Source of the DNA: Pseudomonas fontis
GTDB lineage: Bacteria; Pseudomonadota; Gammaproteobacteria; Pseudomonadales; Pseudomonadaceae
Assembly (NCBI RefSeq): GCF_028656955.1
Contig: NZ_JAMDGY010000027.1
Span: 122,829-186,828 of the forward strand
Length of the DNA stretch: 64,000 bases
Direction: 5' to 3'
Part shown: positions 26,875 through 35,815 of the stretch, piece after piece
Layout of the letters: each line of letters opens with the position of its first letter
Numbering within the stretch: position 1 is the first letter of the stretch
Position numbers and translations under genes: made by a program
The notes under the pieces: model-generated
Databases searched by the model: none
What the model was told of the DNA's origin: nothing
Seen by the model: only the letters and a program-made list of their open reading frames with translations

Positions 26875-29358
26875 TCAGAACGACCACTTGGTCGTCAGCA
26901 TCACATTGCGCGGGTCACCGTACGAGCCGCTGTAGAAGTTGTCGTCCAGCGAACTGATGTACTTCTTGTTGAACAGGTTGTTCACCGTCGCCGTCGCCGA
27001 CCACTGCGGCGTCATCTGGTAACGCGCCATCAGCCCGACCGTCGCGAAGTCATCCTGCTTGTAGGTCGCCGGTGCCGACAGCTGCCAGGAATCAGCCGTG
27101 AAGTGAATCGGGCTCTGCCAGTTCACCCCACCGCCCACCGTCAGTTGATCCAGCTCACCCGGCAGACGCCAGGTGGTCCACAGCTTGAAGATGTCCGCAG
27201 GGATGATGGTCTTGATCCGCTCATGCTCGCTATCCTTGACCACGGCATGGCTGTAGCTGGCATCCAGGTTCCAGCCCGGCAGGATCTCCCCGCTGATCTC
27301 CAGGTCGATGCCCCGCGTGGTGGTTTTCTTCGGGGTATAGGCCGGCTGGAAATCCGAACCGATGATGTACCCATCCGGCACGTTGTCGTTTTCCAGCTTT
27401 ACCTCGTACAGGGCAACAGCGGTGTTCAGGCGACCCTCGAAATACTCGCCCTTGAGCCCCACCTCGTAGTTGTCCCCCTCACGCGGCGCCAGCAACTTGC
27501 CGCCCTGATCCTTGTAGGTCTGCGGCTTGAAGATACTGGTGTAACTGGCATACACGGAATGGTGCTGGTCCAGGTCGTAGACCACGCCCGCATAAGGCGT
27601 CACCTCACCCGTGCTCTTGGCCGAATCATCAGTATTGGAGCGAACCATGGCCGGCACGTTGTAGTGCATGCTGGCGTCGTACTTGAAGTAGCTGACCCGC
27701 GCACCCAGGATCAGCGACAGATCATCCGTCGGCTTCAACCGCGTTGCCAGGTACGCACCGTTCTGGCGCTGGCTTAGGTTGTCGTCTTCTCGATTGATGG
27801 TGTACACCGGCTGCGGCGCATAGTTGTCCCAGGTCCCGATGTTCACCGGCTTGCCACTCACCAGGTTGTCGCTCTTGCCTCCGGCAACCGGGTTGCCGAA
27901 GCCGTTGCGGCGGTTTTCGTATTCCTGGTAATTGAAGCCCAGCACCAACTCATGCTCACGCCCCATCAACTGGAAGGGGCCGGACAACAAGATGTCCAGC
28001 CCTTGCTGCTTCTGCCAGTTCTCGCCCTTGGTCGCGGTGTACTTCAAGCCGTTGCCGGTAGCCGGGTCGACAAAGCCGGTCGAGGTGCCGGCAATCACCG
28101 AGTCATAGTCGCGGGTGCCATACAGGTAACTTGCGGCGACCTTGAGCTTCCAGTCGTTGGCCAACTGCTGCTCCAGCGAGGCGAAGCTGTTGTAGATCTG
28201 TTGACGGTTGCTGCTATCACGACTGGCCGGGTTGTCCGAACGCGAGGTGTGCAGCTTGTTGCCGTAGCGATCCAGCAGCGGCAAGCCGGTGGTGGAGAAG
28301 CCCCGTGGATCACTGTTCAGATAATCGAAGCCCACTGTCAGTACGGTGCTATCGCTCAGGTCGAACTCGGTGATCCCGTAGAGAATGGTTTTTTCCTGTT
28401 GCAGGTGATCGGTGAAGCTGTTGCCCTGCTGATAGGCCGCCACGGCGCGACCACGCACATTGCCGCTGTCGGTCAACGGGCCACCGACATCCACCTCCGA
28501 GCGGTACAGGTCCCACGAACCCAAGCCTGCACTGACATAGCCCTTGAAGGTATCGGTCGGGCGCTTGCGCACCAGGTTGACCGTACCGGAAGGATCACCC
28601 GCGCCACTGAGCAAACCAGTCGCGCCACGCACCACTTCAACACGGTCGTAGATCGCCATGTCGGCCAGTGCCTGGGGCAAGGCCTGGCTGAAGGCAAAGG
28701 AGGTGGTCGGCATGCCGTCGTATTGGTAGTTGTCGATCGCCAAGCCACGGGAAAAGACATACAAACGATCACTGCCCGGGCTCTGCACGTTGATGCCTGG
28801 TGCCTGCTCGAGCACCTGTCCGATGCCGCGCAAATTTTGATCATCAATACGCTGGCGGGTCAGCACGCTGACCGACTGGGGTGTTTCGCGCAGGCTAAGG
28901 TTGAGCTTGGTCGCCGTGCTTGTCGCGCCGGTGGTGTAGGAACCAGTGCCTTCCGTGGTGCTCCCCAGCCCCAGGCCATTGATAGTGGTGGCGCCCAGTT
29001 CCAGCGCACCGCTGGTTTGCGGCACCACGACCAGCACGTAGCCGTCCGGGCTTGATTGCGCCTGAAGTGACTGGCCACGCAACAGCGCAGAAAAGCCCTC
29101 CTGCACCCCATAGCTACCCTGCAAGCCCGGGCTTTGCCGGCTGGCGACCTGGCTGGCATCGAACGAAATCGCCACGCCTGATTCGCGCGCATAGCGGCTG
29201 AGCACATCGCCCAAGGGGCCGGCAGGAATGTCGTAGCGCTGCACCTGCTGCTGGGCCTGCGCAGGCAGCACGGCGAGCGCAGGCACGCCAACGAGGGTGA
29301 AATGGACGGCCAGCGCTAAAGCGCTGCGCGAGTGACGAGGGCGCAAGGGTGAAAACAT
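26875..29358 (-). CDS. TonB-dependent siderophore receptor with STN signalling domain, module 2
   Basis: An 827-residue outer-membrane receptor. It has a signal peptide (1-36, ending PAQAQ), STN domain (YDIPAGPLGDVLSRYARESGV), a plug with RETPQSVSVLTRQRIDDQ and VEVVRGATGLLSGAGDPSGT, and a barrel ending LTTKWSF. It follows its own FecR- and FecI-type genes in the same direction. It is clearly a different receptor from module 1 but has the same architecture (FpvA/FoxA-like). The ligand is unknown, probably a siderophore made by another organism, since no biosynthesis genes are in the window. Confidence 0.93.
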   Translation of the reverse strand: MFSPLRPRHSRSALALAVHFTLVGVPALAVLPAQAQQQVQRYDIPAGPLGDVLSRYARESGVAISFDASQVASRQSPGLQGSYGVQEGFSALLRGQSLQAQSSPDGYVLVVVPQTSGALELGATTINGLGLGSTTEGTGSYTTGATSTATKLNLSLRETPQSVSVLTRQRIDDQNLRGIGQVLEQAPGINVQSPGSDRLYVFSRGLAIDNYQYDGMPTTSFAFSQALPQALADMAIYDRVEVVRGATGLLSGAGDPSGTVNLVRKRPTDTFKGYVSAGLGSWDLYRSEVDVGGPLTDSGNVRGRAVAAYQQGNSFTDHLQQEKTILYGITEFDLSDSTVLTVGFDYLNSDPRGFSTTGLPLLDRYGNKLHTSRSDNPASRDSSNRQQIYNSFASLEQQLANDWKLKVAASYLYGTRDYDSVIAGTSTGFVDPATGNGLKYTATKGENWQKQQGLDILLSGPFQLMGREHELVLGFNYQEYENRRNGFGNPVAGGKSDNLVSGKPVNIGTWDNYAPQPVYTINREDDNLSQRQNGAYLATRLKPTDDLSLILGARVSYFKYDASMHYNVPAMVRSNTDDSAKSTGEVTPYAGVVYDLDQHHSVYASYTSIFKPQTYKDQGGKLLAPREGDNYEVGLKGEYFEGRLNTAVALYEVKLENDNVPDGYIIGSDFQPAYTPKKTTTRGIDLEISGEILPGWNLDASYSHAVVKDSEHERIKTIIPADIFKLWTTWRLPGELDQLTVGGGVNWQSPIHFTADSWQLSAPATYKQDDFATVGLMARYQMTPQWSATATVNNLFNKKYISSLDDNFYSGSYGDPRNVMLTTKWSF

Positions 29359-29434
29359 GTTCCCGATTCTCCGATGTAGTGGCTAGTACAAGGACGCACG
29401 GGAAACGAGAACTGGAAGCGCCTGACAATAATTT

Positions 29435-30382
29435 CTACTTGAGCGTGATTCGGGTCAGCCATGGCGAATAGGCATCGACCTTGATCGGCAGGCTGCGCGC
29501 CAACAAGCGCAAGGCCCGCTCGCTGTCGTCCGCCGGCAGTACCGCCGTGACTTTCAGCCCGGCCAATGCCTTGGCATCGAACAACAGGTAGCCGCGATGG
29601 TTGCGTGACAGGCGCTCCAGCACCTGCGACAGGGGTTGCTCCTTGATGATCAACTGGTGCGCCGCCCAGGCTTGCTCAAGCCCCAGGCCATCAATCGCCT
29701 CGAGCGCATGCACGCCGGAAGCGTCAAACCGCACCTGCTGCCCGGCGCTGACGGTCAGCGTGCTGCCGACACTCTTCACTTCGGTACTCGACTCGATCAT
29801 CGCCAGGCGTGTCGCACGCTCCAGTTGCTCCACCACGAAGCGCGTACCGAGGGCGCGGATGCTGCCGTACGCGGTGACCACCCGGAACGGTCGGCTGGCA
29901 TCCTTGGCGACATCCAGCAGGATCTCACCACTGATCAGGCGCAGGGTACGGCTCTGCTCATCGAAGTGCAGATCCACCGCAGAATGGCCACCCAGGCGGA
30001 TGCGACTGCCATCGGGCAACTGCTGAGTGCTCCATTGGCCAGTACCGGTGCGGATATCGGCCATCAGATAGGACGGCGGATACTGCTGCAACACCAACCC
30101 GAGCGGCAGCAACAGCGCCAACGCCACAGCCAGCGCCTTGAGCCCGCCCCTTGCACTGCGCGGCCGGGCGATGCTGTTCAACGCCGCGCGTGTCGGTGCC
30201 TTGGGCAATTCGTGCAGGGCGGCCAGGCTGCCTTGCAAACGGCGCACGGCGTCCACATGCGTCGGATCAGCCGTCAGCCAGGCGGTAAATGCCGCCTGCG
30301 TGTCAGCATCCGCGTCGTCGTCCAGGCGCACTAGCCACTGGGCGGCTTCGCGCATCACCGTAGACGCTGGCGCGGTACTCAC
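29435..30382 (-). CDS. FecR-type sigma regulator, module 2
   Basis: 315 residues. The GTG at 30382 overlaps the sigma TGA in a GTGA junction, which decides the start. The N-terminal domain (EAAQWLVRLDDDADADTQAAF) is cytoplasmic, one membrane helix (LKALAVALALLLPLGLVL, about 80-100) follows, then a periplasmic FecR domain (STQQLPDGSRIRLGGHSAVD) and an STN-like tail. It transmits the receptor signal to the FecI-type sigma upstream. Confidence 0.92.
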   Translation of the reverse strand: MSTAPASTVMREAAQWLVRLDDDADADTQAAFTAWLTADPTHVDAVRRLQGSLAALHELPKAPTRAALNSIARPRSARGGLKALAVALALLLPLGLVLQQYPPSYLMADIRTGTGQWSTQQLPDGSRIRLGGHSAVDLHFDEQSRTLRLISGEILLDVAKDASRPFRVVTAYGSIRALGTRFVVEQLERATRLAMIESSTEVKSVGSTLTVSAGQQVRFDASGVHALEAIDGLGLEQAWAAHQLIIKEQPLSQVLERLSRNHRGYLLFDAKALAGLKVTAVLPADDSERALRLLARSLPIKVDAYSPWLTRITLK

Positions 30383-30894
30383 AGGGCGCTCTCGGATGCG
30401 GCGTGGCAATGCAGCAAGGCTTGCACCAGGTCGCCCTGCACGGTCTTGGTGGAAACCTTGAGGCGTTCAGCAATTTCAGCATGGCTGAGGCCTTCGAGGT
30501 GACGCAGGATGAATGCCTGGCGAGCCCGCGGGATCATCATTTCAAGCGCCCTGGCGATGTGATCGAGCGCTTCGAGGGCTGCCAGTATCTGTTCGGGAGA
30601 AGGCGCCTGTTCCAGGTGCTCGACATGCCGGGCGAGCTCGTCGCGGTAGGCTTGTTCCATCTTCTGCCGGCGGCCGCGATCGATCATCAAGCGACGGGCG
30701 ACGGTGGCCAGGAAAGCTCGCGGCTCGCGCGGGGCAACGTACTCGCGAGCACCGAGCAAGCGAATGAAGGTGTCTTGCGCCATGTCCGCCGCGTTGTGCG
30801 GGCAGTCCAGGCGCCGCCGCAGCCAGACCAGCAGCCAGCCGTGGTAACCCTTGTACAAGGAATCGAGGCTGTCTGCAGGAGGGGACGGTTTCAT
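30379..30894 (-). CDS. FecI-type ECF sigma factor, module 2
   Basis: 171 residues. Region 2 has LYKGYHGWLLVWLRRRL, DMAQDTFIRLL and EPRAFLATVARRLMIDRGRR; region 4 has QAFILRHLEGLSHAEIAERLKVSTKT, both standard for the FecI group. It forms a sigma-regulator-receptor operon on the reverse strand, the mirror image of module 1. A weak Fur-box-like site lies just upstream. Confidence 0.93.
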   Translation of the reverse strand: MKPSPPADSLDSLYKGYHGWLLVWLRRRLDCPHNAADMAQDTFIRLLGAREYVAPREPRAFLATVARRLMIDRGRRQKMEQAYRDELARHVEHLEQAPSPEQILAALEALDHIARALEMMIPRARQAFILRHLEGLSHAEIAERLKVSTKTVQGDLVQALLHCHAASESAL

Positions 30895-30912
30895 TCACGA
30901 GCAACGCTAAAT

Positions 30913-30931
30913 GGGAATGATTCTATCTTAT
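30913..30931. promoter_or_regulatory. Weak Fur-box-like site upstream of module 2
   Basis: GGGAATGATTCTATCTTAT contains the half-site AATGATTCT but matches the 19-base consensus at only about 9 positions. The position, about 20 bases before the sigma start, is right for Fur control. Confidence 0.35.
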
Positions 30932-30963
30932 GCCGCCAACAAGCTCCGTTGCAACGCCAGCAC

Positions 30964-31578
30964 CTACAGTTTGCCCGCAAACATTACCGTGCCGCCCAAG
31001 CCGATCAGTGCCACACCGATCACCCGGTCCAGTACCCGCTGGCGTGCCAGCATCTTGCGGCGCAACGCCGCGCTGGAAAAGAACACTGCCACCAGGCTGA
31101 ACCACAGCCAATGTGCGAACGACATGAAGAAGCCATAGGCAAAGTCCGTCGCCAGCGTACTGCCCGCCTGCACCACCTGGGTGTAGGCACTGACCACGAA
31201 CAGCATGGTCTTGGGGTTCAGCGCATTGGTCAGGAACCCGCTGCGAAACGCCGCCAACGGGCTTGGGCTGCGAGCACCATCGCCCTCCAGTGAAAGCACC
31301 GCCGTATTGGTCAGCGACTGGTACCCGAGGTACACCAGATACCCTGCCCCCAACACCTTCATCGCCATGAACAGCAGCGGCGACTGGCTGATCACCAGCG
31401 CCACCCCCAGAACCGTGTACAGCACATGCACCTGCACCCCGCAGGCAATCCCCAGCGCCGCCAACAACCCGGACCGCCGGCCATAGGCATAGCTGTTGCG
31501 GGTAACCATGGCGAAATCCGGGCCGGGGCTGATCACCGCCAACACCGTGATCAGGGCAACAGCTACAAGTTCGTTCAC
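30964..31578 (-). CDS. LysE/RhtB-family amino-acid exporter
   Basis: A 204-residue membrane protein. The GTG at 31578 with GAGGAG about 8 bases upstream is preferred over a start 36 bases earlier. The family signature is clear: ISPGPDFAMVTRNSYAYGRRSGLLAALGIACG, then KVLGAGYLVYLGYQSL and NALNPKTMLFVVSAYTQ, with about 6 hydrophobic helices. It probably exports an amino acid or homoserine-lactone-like molecule. It is divergent from the LysR gene, which may control it. Confidence 0.92.
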   Translation of the reverse strand: MNELVAVALITVLAVISPGPDFAMVTRNSYAYGRRSGLLAALGIACGVQVHVLYTVLGVALVISQSPLLFMAMKVLGAGYLVYLGYQSLTNTAVLSLEGDGARSPSPLAAFRSGFLTNALNPKTMLFVVSAYTQVVQAGSTLATDFAYGFFMSFAHWLWFSLVAVFFSSAALRRKMLARQRVLDRVIGVALIGLGGTVMFAGKL

Positions 31579-31705
31579 GCAGGACTCCTCGATGAATACG
31601 CTAGCAACACGCACGGATCCCCCCGTGCGCCGGCATTATCGAGTGCTTCAGCCCGGCGAAAAATCGATTTATAGTGCGACAAATCCGCTAGTTTTCCTCA
31701 CACAT

Positions 31706-32599
31706 ATGAAGCTGCCCGCCCTCACCGCCTTTCGCTATTTCGACGTTGCCGCGCAGACGCAAAGCTTTGTGCGTGCTGCCGAACTGCTGCATGTCACCCA
31801 TGGCGCCGTCAGCCGCCAGGTGCGCCTGCTGGAAGAGCAACTGGGCGTGCCGCTGTTCGAGCGGCGCAACCGCGCGATCTTCCTCACCCAGGCCGGCCGC
31901 GAATTGCTCGCCACCACCCAATCGATCTTCGAGCAACTGCAAGGCACGGTGCACCGCCTGCAGCAGGACGCCCGCGAAGAAGTGCTGGTGCTGTCGTGCG
32001 AGCCGACCCTGGCGATGAAGTGGCTGATTCCGCGGCTGCCGGCCTTCCAGGCCGCTCACCCGGATATCCAGGTGCACCTGGTAGCCGCAGGCGGGCCGGT
32101 CGATTTCGTGCGCAGCGGCATCGACCTGGCACTGCGCCGCGATGATTTTCATTGGGACGACAGCCTGCATGCACTGCAGGTGTGCGAAGAGTGGACCGGC
32201 CCGGTGTGCAGCCCCGCCACCCCCTTACCCGACCAGGGGTTTGCCGGCGTGCGCCTGCTGCACAGCGCCTCGCGCCCCAACGCGTGGAGCACCTGGCTAC
32301 GCCTGAGCGGGCAAACGGAACTCAGCGCCCAACGCGCCGACTATGAACACTTTTACCTGTGCATCCAGGCCGCCAGCGCCGGGCTCGGCGTGGCCATGGC
32401 CTCGCACTTGATGGTCCAGGACGAACTGGCCAGCGGTCAGTTGCACGCGCCCCATGGCTTTGTTCGCGATGGCTCGGCTTACCACCTGCTTTGCCCTCAG
32501 CCCATCGAAGCCACGGAAAAATGCCGACGCTTCGCTGACTGGCTGATCACCGAGCTGCGCCCGGCGCCAGCGGCTGGCAGAACGACGAGCCTGCGCTGA
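31706..32599 (+). CDS. LysR-family regulator (GcvA-like)
   Basis: 297 residues from the ATG at 31706. The N-terminal winged helix reads LPALTAFRYFDVAAQTQSFVRAAELLHVTHGAVSRQVRLLE, the GcvA-like subclass, and an effector-binding domain follows (EPTLAMKWLIPRLPAF, SGIDLALRRDD). It is divergent from the LysE-type exporter, so control of that gene is likely. The 3' end overlaps the convergent M15-like gene by 53 bases. Confidence 0.92.
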   Translation: MKLPALTAFRYFDVAAQTQSFVRAAELLHVTHGAVSRQVRLLEEQLGVPLFERRNRAIFLTQAGRELLATTQSIFEQLQGTVHRLQQDAREEVLVLSCEPTLAMKWLIPRLPAFQAAHPDIQVHLVAAGGPVDFVRSGIDLALRRDDFHWDDSLHALQVCEEWTGPVCSPATPLPDQGFAGVRLLHSASRPNAWSTWLRLSGQTELSAQRADYEHFYLCIQAASAGLGVAMASHLMVQDELASGQLHAPHGFVRDGSAYHLLCPQPIEATEKCRRFADWLITELRPAPAAGRTTSLR

Positions 32600-33146
32600 A
32601 ATCCCCACCCCAGGTGCGATACCCGGCCGTGTCGATATGAATGCGCCCCGAGGGATAACGCCCCAGGCCCATGTTCCACGGCTTGCCATAGCGCTGCCAG
32701 AACTGGCACAGCGGGTTCGGGTCGGCCCAGGCGGGCAGCAGCAGGTCGACGGCGAAGGCGCGGGTGTGGGCACTGTCCTTCGCACCCCCAGCGCAGCGGT
32801 TGAGTTGCGGGTCGCGGTAGGCCGAGACCACTTCATAGCTGCTCAGTACACGCTCCTCACCGAGCAGCTTGAGCAGTTGCAAGGTCGATTGCACCGCCGG
32901 CCAGTTCGAACGCGGCGGCACCGCGAACGGCTGCGCCGAACACAGTCGCCAGTCACTGGCCGAGCGCAGCAGTTGGTACAGCGGCACCACGCCGTACAGC
33001 CGGGCATCCACCAGCATCTCGCGAAAATCGCGGGTGGCGTGATCCCCCGTCCATTGCGCGAACTGCCACAGGTCGCGCTCATCGGCCTGCAGCGGCGCGG
33101 CAAACAGCACGCCCGCCAGCAACAGCCCCTTGATCCCCTTGCACAT
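32547..33146 (-). CDS. Secreted M15-like peptidase (D-Ala-D-Ala carboxypeptidase fold)
   Basis: 199 residues from the ATG at 33146, with a signal peptide MCKGIKGLLLAGVLFAAPLQA. The C-terminal half shows the metal-ligand pattern of M15/DUF882-type enzymes: SSYEVVSAYRDPQLN, SAHTRAFAVDLLLPA (His and Asp) and GRIHIDTAGYRTWG (second His). It probably trims peptidoglycan peptides in the periplasm. A start 60 bases upstream would add a non-signal extension and is rejected. Confidence 0.75.
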   Translation of the reverse strand: MCKGIKGLLLAGVLFAAPLQADERDLWQFAQWTGDHATRDFREMLVDARLYGVVPLYQLLRSASDWRLCSAQPFAVPPRSNWPAVQSTLQLLKLLGEERVLSSYEVVSAYRDPQLNRCAGGAKDSAHTRAFAVDLLLPAWADPNPLCQFWQRYGKPWNMGLGRYPSGRIHIDTAGYRTWGGDFSAGSSFCQPLAPGAAR

Positions 33147-33237
33147 TGGCCACTTACCCCTCTTTCCTTCCTTGGGGAAACTCCCCCAGTATGGCAACCC
33201 TCCCACCCGGAGGGAGGCCCACTACAAGGAGTTAAGC

Positions 33238-34389
33238 ATGCGCAAGACCGTTCACCTTGCCCTTGGTCTCGCCGCCCTCGGCGCCAGCGCTGGCGCCCTG
33301 GCCGATACGCAGGTTGCCCTGGGCAGCCAGGAACGCGTGACCCGGCTGTTTGCCTACCCGAACAACTGCAATGTCATCTGCTACCGCGACTGGACGCTGG
33401 AGCAGACCGTCGAGCATTACCTGACCCAAAGCGTACAGCGCGACGGCTATGCGGCCGCCACCGTGAAGGTGCACCGCGACAACGACAAGCTGTATGCCGA
33501 TATCAAGGGTGTGCCGGACGGCTATGACAAACCGCTCAAGGCGTTGCTGGAAACCGGCGAGCTGGCCTATGAAGGCGCCAGCAAGCTGAACCGCGCGGGT
33601 GGCTGGGATTACAGCTGGTACCTGTTCCTGCCATTGGGCATGGCCCTGGAAAACCGGCGCAGCGTCGAGTTGCTGCACTTTCCGCCGGACTATTCGCTGA
33701 CCCGTTATCAGGATTACCTGAAATCCAACACCACCGACCGCTGGGCCACCCTGCTGACGTTCAACGGCATTCCTGCCGAGCAGACTCCGGCGTTCCAGAC
33801 CATTGTCGATATCGCGCCGATTGCGGCGCCCGCCTCTGCTGGCAAGAGCCTTGAGGGGGTCTACGGGTACTTCAGCGATTACCAGCTGCGCATGGTCAAG
33901 GAAACCACCAAAACCCAGGGTGATGTGTCGCTGCCGATGGTGGCCTTTGGTGCGCCGGTGCGGGCCTGGATTCAGCAGCAATACGGGCCAGTGGTAAAGG
34001 TGCTGGGGCTGGTGACGATCAAGCCGACGCCTGAGCAATCAGTGCCGGTGCTGGGCTCGAACCACCCGAGTGCGATCTGGTATGCGGCTGACCCGGCGAA
34101 CAATGATGGCAGCCAGGAGAAGGCGGATGAGTCCGGCTTGCGGATGATGGGCCAGGATTTGAGCGCCGCGTGCTGGCAGGCCGGGATGGGCAGCAATCCG
34201 AAGGCGGATGCCAAGGCGACATTGAATGCCTGTACGCAGAAGTGGCAGGTGACGGCGAAGAAGCAGACCTGTGAGCTGTTCTTCCGCAGCATTCGCGAGA
34301 TGACGCCTGAGCAGGCGGCGGCCAAGTGCAATACCGGGCCGATGACCCGGGCGTTGCGCGAATTGCACAAGCCGCTTGAGATGGATTGA
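33238..34389 (+). CDS. Periplasmic protein of unknown function
   Basis: 383 residues from the ATG at 33238 (AAGGAG 7 bases upstream); the frame is open further upstream but lacks signals. The signal peptide MRKTVHLALGLAALGASAGALA predicts export. Six cysteines in the mature part (two in NNCNVICYRDW, then SAACWQ, NACTQ, QTCELF, AKCNTG) suggest disulphides. I recognise no domain. Its stop lies inside the first base triplet before the 159-bp tandem duplication. Confidence 0.85.
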   Translation: MRKTVHLALGLAALGASAGALADTQVALGSQERVTRLFAYPNNCNVICYRDWTLEQTVEHYLTQSVQRDGYAAATVKVHRDNDKLYADIKGVPDGYDKPLKALLETGELAYEGASKLNRAGGWDYSWYLFLPLGMALENRRSVELLHFPPDYSLTRYQDYLKSNTTDRWATLLTFNGIPAEQTPAFQTIVDIAPIAAPASAGKSLEGVYGYFSDYQLRMVKETTKTQGDVSLPMVAFGAPVRAWIQQQYGPVVKVLGLVTIKPTPEQSVPVLGSNHPSAIWYAADPANNDGSQEKADESGLRMMGQDLSAACWQAGMGSNPKADAKATLNACTQKWQVTAKKQTCELFFRSIREMTPEQAAAKCNTGPMTRALRELHKPLEMD

Positions 34390-34705
34390 GGCAGTTCCGG
34401 CCTCATCGCCGGCAAGGCCGGCTCCCACAGGGTATTGCATGCACTGATCCATAGGGTGTGCAGCGCACAACTGTGGGAGCCGGCCTTGCCGGCGATGGGC
34501 CGCGCAGCGGCCCTAGTCTTGCGGACGCAACCGATACTGCGGCGGCGAGGCAGTTCCGGCCTCATCGCCGGCAAGGCCGGCTCCCACAGGGTAGTGCATG
34601 CACTGATCCATAGGGTGTGCAGCGCATAACTGTGGGAGCCGGCCTTGCCGGCGATGGGCCGCGCAGCGGCCCTAGTCCTGCGGACGCAACCGATACTGCG
34701 GCGGC
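34388..34705. repeat. Tandem duplication of a 159-bp unit with REP pairs
   Basis: Unit 1 is 34388-34546 and unit 2 is 34547-34705. They differ at only a few bases. Each unit carries two inverted REP copies (34404-34430 with 34472-34496; 34563-34589 with 34631-34655). Each unit also carries the last 11 codons of the carbonic anhydrase gene (PPQYRLRPQD plus stop): in use in unit 2, a dead copy in unit 1. Confidence 0.93.
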
Positions 34706-35310
34706 AACTGGTCCAGCCCGCTGATGGTCGCGTTCAAGCTCTTCCAGCGACCATCCTTGATCCCGTAGATGCAGCCATGCACCGACAGGCTCTGCCCACG
34801 ATGCCAGGCGTTCTGCACGATGCTGGTGTGCCCGACGTTGGCCACCTGCTGGATCACGTTCAGTTCGCACAAGCGGTCCACCCGCTCCTCTTCGGTCGCA
34901 AGCTTGCCCAGCTCCACACGTTTCTCGTAGTACAGATCACGAATCGAACGCAGCCAGCCATCGATCAAGCCCAGCTGGCGGTCCTGCATCGACGCCCGCA
35001 CCCCCCCGCAGCCGTAATGCCCAGTCACCAGAATGTGCTTCACCTTGAGCACATCCACCGCGTACTGGATCACCGACAGGCAGTTCAGGTCGGTATGCAG
35101 TACCACGTTGGCGACATTGCGGTGTACGAACAGATCACCCGGCAACATGCCGACGATCTCGTTGGCCGGCACCCGGGCGTCCGAGCAGCCGATCCAGAGG
35201 AATTCCGGGGTTTGCTGGCGCGCCAGCTTGGCGAAGAAGTCCGGGTCTTCCTGCTTGATTGCATCGGCCCAGCGCGCGTTGTTATCAATCAGTTCTTGTA
35301 GATCGTGCAT
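34672..35310 (-). CDS. can: Beta-class carbonic anhydrase
   Basis: A cytoplasmic zinc enzyme that interconverts CO2 and bicarbonate. 212 residues from the ATG at 35310 (starts MHDLQELIDNNARWADAI). Zinc ligands are visible as Cys in WIGCSDARVP (with the Asp-Arg pair) and His and Cys in VTGHYGCGGV. The length is normal. Its final codons lie in the tandem duplication, so the 3' end has a second, non-functional copy 159 bases downstream. Confidence 0.96.
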   Translation of the reverse strand: MHDLQELIDNNARWADAIKQEDPDFFAKLARQQTPEFLWIGCSDARVPANEIVGMLPGDLFVHRNVANVVLHTDLNCLSVIQYAVDVLKVKHILVTGHYGCGGVRASMQDRQLGLIDGWLRSIRDLYYEKRVELGKLATEEERVDRLCELNVIQQVANVGHTSIVQNAWHRGQSLSVHGCIYGIKDGRWKSLNATISGLDQLPPQYRLRPQD

Positions 35311-35362
35311 GGTCAAGCCTCATGGATGATGCGCATGTGTGACAGGCGCGGGCGCACCCAGG

Positions 35363-35815
35363 TCACTCGAACAGCGTGCAGGCCATCACCAGGGCGTCTT
35401 CACGCCCCCCGGCAATCGGGTAGTAGTCACGGCGTCGGCCAATCTCATTGAAACCATAGCGCTCGTACAGCCGATAGGCCGACTGATTGCTGGCACGTAC
35501 CTCAAGGAAGCACTCGCGGCCATTGGTCGCGTAGGCTCGCTTCATCAATTCTTCAAGCAGCCGCAAGCCCAGGCCACGGCCCTGGCTTTCCGGCTTGACG
35601 GTGATGTTGAGCAGATGCGCTTCGTCGATGATCACGTTGATCACGCCATGCCCGACCTGCTGCCCACCTTCGAACATCAGCCAGATTTCGTAGGACTTCA
35701 GCCCGTCGAGGAAGATGCCCCGGGTCCAAGGATGGCTGAAGGCGGCGTATTCGATCTTCAGTACGGCATCCAGATCCGCCTCGGTCATGCGGCGGAAACT
35801 GATCGTGTCACTCAT
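35363..35815 (-). CDS. rimI: Ribosomal protein S18-alanine N-acetyltransferase
   Basis: A 150-residue GNAT enzyme that acetylates the N-terminus of S18. The acetyl-CoA motif is LLNITVKPESQGRGLGLRLL; downstream LEVRASNQSAYRLYERYGF is the RimI pattern with YxRYGF. It overlaps the holD gene by 4 bases, a pairing also seen in E. coli (holD-rimI). Confidence 0.95.
   Translation of the reverse strand: MSDTISFRRMTEADLDAVLKIEYAAFSHPWTRGIFLDGLKSYEIWLMFEGGQQVGHGVINVIIDEAHLLNITVKPESQGRGLGLRLLEELMKRAYATNGRECFLEVRASNQSAYRLYERYGFNEIGRRRDYYPIAGGREDALVMACTLFE

Noticed and set aside
34388..34705. Repeats as a CRISPR array
   Set aside because: Only two 159-bp units with gene-end and REP content, no short spaced repeats and no cas genes.
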